Below, in pieces: positions 59,150 through 64,000 of a stretch of 64,000 nt of DNA. The DNA lies in NCBI GenBank assembly GCA_020796225.1, contig CM036758.1, forward strand, positions 25,128,397 to 25,192,396. Reading direction: 5' to 3'. Position numbers and translations under genes: made by a program. The stretch is from Arion vulgaris. Taxonomy: Eukaryota > Mollusca > Gastropoda > Stylommatophora > Arionidae. How positions within the stretch are numbered: the first letter of the stretch is position 1; every line of letters begins with the position of its first letter. A model generated the notes under the pieces. It was not told the origin of the DNA. It made no database searches and was given only the letters and a program-made list of their open reading frames with translations.

Positions 59150-62100
59150 AATTCTTTCAAATAGTAATAGTGGAGTGAACAGGATTCATTCGCACCAGGA
59201 GTGCGTTGGAATGTGTTTTTAGCATGTTTCTTTAACATCGAATGTTCATACAAGGATGAATCTACAACAGGTCCGGCAAACCGATAGAGGATTTGTATGT
59301 TCAAGCTCCATTGTTCAAGAATTGTGGGGAACACTGAGAGAAAAACGCGATAATACCGGCTTCCCAAACAAACACACAATAATGAAGAGGGCGGAAGTAG
59401 CAACAACACAGAACACCGCAATACGTAAAACACCAGAGTTTAGGATAGCAACATGAAATATTTGTGGATTAGGAGATAACGCAACAGAGATAGTAGAATA
59501 TATGATCAACCATAAAATCAGAATCATGGGAGTAGCCGACACTAGAAGAAAAGGACAGGGTATCAAGAAAATACCTAAAGATTTCATATTTACATGGCGA
59601 GAAACACAACCAGGCGAAAACAACAAGCATGGAGTTTGGTTCGTCATTGTCCCTACTGCAGCAAAATATATATTAGAAATAGAGTACACATCAGAAAGAA
59701 TCATCCGTATCAGAACAGCTCAAGGTAAGAGGAAAATAACGTACATACAGATTTATGCACCATGCAATGACTCATACAGCGTAGAAGAAAGAACCACATT
59801 TTTCGATCAATTAAGTGAAAACGTTAGTAAAGTCAACAACACTGACAACATATATATCCTGGGAGATTTTAATGGAAGAGTTGGCGAGCGAAGAACACTA
59901 TGGGAAACACATCTAGGACCATTCAGCGACACAACAACGAAATTCAATAGCAACGTGGAACACCTGCTTAATATATGTGCAGAACATGATCTATTTATCA
60001 CCAATACATTTTACCAACATAGGAGGAGCCAGATATTGACTTGGTATATATGGAATAATATTAACCAAGCATTGCAGATCGACTTTATATTAGCAAAGAA
60101 TAGTGACAGATGGAGAATAAAAAATGCTAGAGCAATCCCAAATGCAATATTATACTCTTATCATAAACCAGTGATACTTTGGCTACACAAACCAAATAGA
60201 AAACAAGACAGGAGTACAACTCAACAAATTAAAATGATAGATATTGAAAGGTTAAATAATAATAAAACTAGGAATCAAATTGAAGGAGCAGTTACACCAG
60301 CCTTTAACATCCTAGAGAAAACAAGCAACATAAATAAAGAATGACAAATCTTCAAAACAAATATCATGGTTATAGTAAAAGAAAATTGTGGACTTAAAAA
60401 GTTAAATAAGAACAGAAAACACACAGTATGGTGGAATGAAGAAGTTAAAAGGTCTATACAAGAAAGAAAAAATGTTTTCACAGGTGGCAAAAGTCAAAGT
60501 TAGATGAAGACTACACCCAATACAGAAAAGCAAGAATGAATAGTAAAAATAAAGTAAAGTCATCTAAATCAGAATCTTAGGCAAATTATGGAGAACATTT
60601 AGTGGAACTATGCACTAAGAAAGTTTTACAGAAGTGCCAAGGCAATGAGGCTAAGAGTAGAACAATTCAATCCAGTCACCATTATAAATAAGTTTAAGAA
60701 ACCTCTTACCAACAGCAAAGATATTAAAAACAGATGGAAAGAATATTTCATTGAACTGTTAAACTGCGAAACACAAAGTACAAAAACATTTCGAATGAAA
60801 TATGGAAAATAAATATTGAACATTTTAGAATCTGAAGTTGAAATAACACTCAAACAAAACAAAAGAAAAAAGGCAGCAGGGATAGATGGTATCACAACAG
60901 AAATGTTACTTGCATGTAAATCAGCAGCAATAACCTGGCTGACCAGAATTTTTAACATAGCTTGGGAGGCACAAGAAGCTCTAGACGACTGGCAGAGATC
61001 AATTATAGTCCCAGTATGGAAGAACAAGGGAGACAAAAGAGAGTGTGAAACATACACGGGTATCTCTATTTTGAGCCATACAGGAAAAATGTTTGCAAAA
61101 GAGAGTGTGAAACATACACAGGTATCTCTATTTTGAGCCATACAGGAAAAATGTTTGCAAAAATATTGGAGCGAAGAGCAAGACAGATATTAGAGCCCCA
61201 GTTAAGCAATAGCCAGTTTGGATTTAGGAGGGGTAAGAGCTGCACAGACACAATATTTACACTAAGACAGATCTGTGAACAAACAATTGACTACAAAGTA
61301 AAAATTTATAGTTATAGACCAAGAAAAGGCATTTGATGAGTAAACAGGTGCAAATTATGGAAGGTCCTTAAAGAATATGGCGTCCAGGGACAACTATTAG
61401 ATAACATCGTGGCCTTATATCAAGATAGCCAGAGTACAGTAAGAACAAACAGAAGCAATGACCGGCTGGTTCTCCATTACGTCAGACAAGGTTGTGTCCT
61501 CTCACCACTACTCTTTATTGCATATATGGATAAATATATTGATAAAATAACTCAGGAGTCAAATTCAGATAATGATGAAACAAATGAACTGCTTTTTGCA
61601 GATGATCAGTGCCTGATACACCAAAATGAACAAGATCTACAACATATAGACACCCTTGAACCAAAATTGTATAAATCATGACATGAAAATCAAAACACTA
61701 AAACTGAAATAATGAATATGGGGAGAAAACATAATAAACTAGACATCCATGTCAATGGCATTACAATCAACCAAGTGAAAGAATTCAAATACTTAGGAAG
61801 CATATTCACAGATGATGGAAGACTAGATAGAGTGATAGAGGTTAGGGTGAAAAAAAGCAAATTCTGTAACCTACCAGCTAGCCCCATTGTTAAAGCACCC
61901 AAAAATTTCTCTGACAGCTAAGAAACAGATGATCAACAGCATTTTCATACCTACTTTGTGTTATCAGAGCCAAACATGGACATTGAGCAAAGCACATTCA
62001 CAAAAAATAACATGGCAATGCGTTGCCTCGAAAACTTACCAACAACACCAAAAAAGACAAGAGTCACCAACATCAGCATAAGAAAGAAAGTTATCACAGA

Positions 62101-62250
62101 ACGTTGCTTGAATTACATTAGGAAACAAAGAATGAGGTGGTTTGGCCACTTAATAAGAATGCATCCAAACTCCACAGTATACAGAGTCTTCTACAACAGA
62201 ACATTAGGGAAGAAGGTGAGAGGAAGACCACGAACAAGATGGTGGTATAG
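59150..62250 (+). mobile_element. LINE B, longest copy, decayed
   Basis: Endonuclease in one 280-codon frame (59,502-60,344): RIMGVADTRRK, TYIQIYAPCNDSYSVEERTT, IYILGDFNGRVGERR, FYQHRRSQILTWYIWNN and LQIDFILAKN. RT: LKQNKRKKAAGIDGITTEML, WQRSIIVPVWKNKGDKRECE, LSNSQFGFRRGKSCTDTIFT, HYVRQGCVLSPLLFIAYMDK (motif B), NELLFADDQCLIHQNEQDLQ (motif C), VKEFKYLGSIFTDDGRLDR and IRKQRMRWFGHLIRMHPNS, then GRPRTRW near 62,225. A 62-bp tandem duplication (61,039-61,162) and other shifts break it. The motif A region near 61,320 is damaged. Confidence 0.9.
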
Positions 62251-62660
62251 CAGGATCCAATTTTGAAATGCAAACATGTCACCATGAACAAAAAAAAAGC
62301 ATTGTTCAACACAATCTTTCTTCCAGCATTATGCTATCTGTGTCAAACCTGGATCTAACATCAAACGATAGAAGAAAACTAGTCACGATAGAGATGAAGT
62401 GTCTACGTAGAATGCTGGGTGTAACAAAAAGAGACCAGTTTAGAAATGAAAACATTGTGAAACAATTGGGTACAATATCAGTACTGAACTTCATCAAGAA
62501 TCAACAAATTAAATGGTTCAGCCACATCAGCCTATTACCAACAGACAGTGTGCCTCAAAGAGCAATGTTACTCCAATACAGTGGCTACAAAAGGCCATTC
62601 ATGCAAAAGATGGACATCAGAGGTACAAAAGACACTGTCTAAGAAGCGCAAAGAAAAGTA
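62251..62660 (+). mobile_element. LINE B 3' fragment joined to the previous copy
   Basis: At about 62,250 the reading jumps to the P-I-L-K-C-K-H-V-T-M-N-K-K line of LINE B, then KCLRRMLGVTKRDQFRNENI and IKNQQIKWFSHISLLPTDSV, close to 39,830-40,255. It ends at the beginning of the satellite. This is a head-to-tail arrangement of two LINE B pieces. Confidence 0.85.
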
Positions 62661-62663
62661 CGT

Positions 62664-64000
62664 TTTATAAATCTCTGCTTGTCTTGATGCTGTGAGACAA
62701 AACAGGATTAGAGAAAAGAATTATAAATCTCTGCTTGCCTTGATACTGTGAGACAAAACAGGATTAGAGAAAAGAATTATAAATCTCTGCTTGTCTTGAT
62801 ACTGTGAGACAAAACAGGATTAGAGAAAAGAATTATAAATCTCTGCTTGTCTTGATGCTGTGACACAAAACAGGATTAGATAAAAGAATTATAAATCTCT
62901 GCTTGTCTTGATGCTGTGAGACAAAACAGGATTAGAGAAAAGAATTATAAATCTCTGTTTGCCTTGATACTGTGAGACAAAACAGGATTAGAGAAAAGAA
63001 TTATGAATCTCTGCTTGCCTTGATACTGTGAGACAAAACAGGATTAGAGAAAAGAATTATAAATCTCTGTTTGTCTTGATGCTGTGACACAAAACAGGAT
63101 TAGAGAAAAGAATTATAAATCTCTGTTTGCCTTGATACTGTGAGACAAAACAGGATTAGAGAAAAGAATTATGAATCTCTGCTTGCCTTGATACTGTGAG
63201 ACAAAACAGGATTAGAGAAAAGAATTATAAATCTCTGTTTGTCTTGATGCTGTGACACAAAACAGGATTAGAGAAAAGAATTATAAATCTCTGTTTGTCT
63301 TGATGCTGTGACACAAAACAGGATTAGAGAAAAGAATTATAAATCTCTGCTTGCCTTGATACTGTGAGACAAAACAGGATTAGAGAAAAGAATTATAAAT
63401 CTCTGTTTGTCTTGATGCTGTGACACAAAACAGGATTAGATAAAAGAATTATAAATCTCTGCTTGTCTTGATGCTGTGAGACAAAACAGGATTAGAGAAA
63501 AGAATTATAAATCTCTGTTTGCCTTGATACTGTGAGACAAAACAGGATTAGAGAAAAGAATTATGAATCTCTGCTTGCCTTGATACTGTGAGACAAAACA
63601 GGATTAGAGAAAAGAATTATAAATCTCTGTTTGTCTTGATGCTGTGACACAAAACAGGATTAGAGAAAAGAATTATAAATCTCTGTTTGCCTTGATACTG
63701 TGAGACAAAACAGGATTAGAGAAAAGAATTATGAATCTCTGCTTGCCTTGATACTGTGAGACAAAACAGGATTAGAGAAAAGAATTATAAATCTCTGTTT
63801 GTCTTGATGCTGTGACACAAAACAGGATTAGAGAAAAGAATTATAAATCTCTGTTTGTCTTGATGCTGTGACACAAAACAGGATTAGAGAAAAGAATTAT
63901 AAATCTCTGCTTGCCTTGATACTGTGAGACAAAACAGGATTAGAGAAAAGAATTATAAATCTCTGTTTGTCTTGATGCTGTGAGACAAAACAGGATTAGA
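62664..64000. repeat. 56-bp satellite derived from LINE B 3' end
   Basis: About 24 tandem units of exactly 56 bp (starts 62,720, 62,776, 62,832 and so on) run off the window edge. The unit contains TTATAAATCTCTGCTTGTCT, TGATGCTGTGAGACAAAACA and GGATTAGAGAAAAGAA. The first unit follows directly on the LINE B fragment, and the 40,262-40,316 LINE B end is a single diverged version. Units vary mainly at CTGCTT/CTGTTT, GCC/GTC, GATACT/GATGCT, GAGAC/GACAC and TAAATC/TGAATC. Confidence 0.95.

Noticed and set aside
62664..64000. Regular 56-bp repeats as a CRISPR array
   Set aside because: The whole unit repeats, with no unique spacers; the setting is eukaryotic and the unit traces to a LINE 3' end.
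1..64000. Antisense bias of LINE insertions relative to the host gene
   Set aside because: Counting the LINE pieces listed, both strands are used about equally, so no bias can be claimed.

Overview
The window is invertebrate (metazoan) nuclear DNA. It is AT-rich, has no operon-like packing, and holds one intron-rich gene whose introns are loaded with dead or dying transposable elements. I cannot name the phylum. The mix (several non-LTR retrotransposon families with endonuclease, reverse transcriptase and RNase H parts, a Penelope-like element, piggyBac, mariner and Tc1/mariner elements, and a tRNA-derived SINE) would fit a mollusc, annelid, hemichordate, cnidarian or chelicerate.

The only host gene I can support lies on the + strand from 7,058 past 58,531. 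Ten short exons (7,058-7,141; 12,006-12,211; 21,753-21,911; 26,734-26,823; 27,891-27,926; 33,232-33,344; 36,789-36,882; 44,860-44,973; 52,630-52,728; 58,478-58,531) splice in a consistent phase at GT..AG introns. They give 349 codons of the N-terminal part of an M13 (neprilysin/endothelin-converting-enzyme) peptidase domain. The first exons (membrane anchor) and last exons (zinc site) are not in the window or were not recognised. The longest ORFs in the window all belong to transposons.

Region by region: 1-7 kb holds mariner and opposed LINE fragments. 7-12 kb holds the first visible exon, LINE C, a Penelope end and a Helitron-like piece. 12-21 kb has three copies of a non-coding 1.1-1.8 kb retroposon, called family X here. 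21-33 kb has LINE tails, minisatellites, a 36-bp exon and a Tc1/mariner-like element with 106-bp terminal inverted repeats. 33-45 kb has nested LINE and X insertions whose order can be read from target-site duplications. 45-52 kb has a piggyBac element and a 3-kb LINE A. 52-64 kb has LINE C, X-like copies, a LINE B, and a 56-bp satellite that continues off the right edge.

The most unusual signals are family X (three copies with 11-12 bp target duplications, one of which restores a reverse transcriptase frame when removed), the 56-bp satellite that appears to arise from the 3' end of LINE B and shows a 10-unit higher-order repeat, and two 1-kb LINE A copies that share the same frameshifts. LINE labels A (RTE/CFDP2-like), B, C (jockey-like with RNase H), D (tails only) and N (I/Nimb-like with RNase H) are working names, not database assignments.
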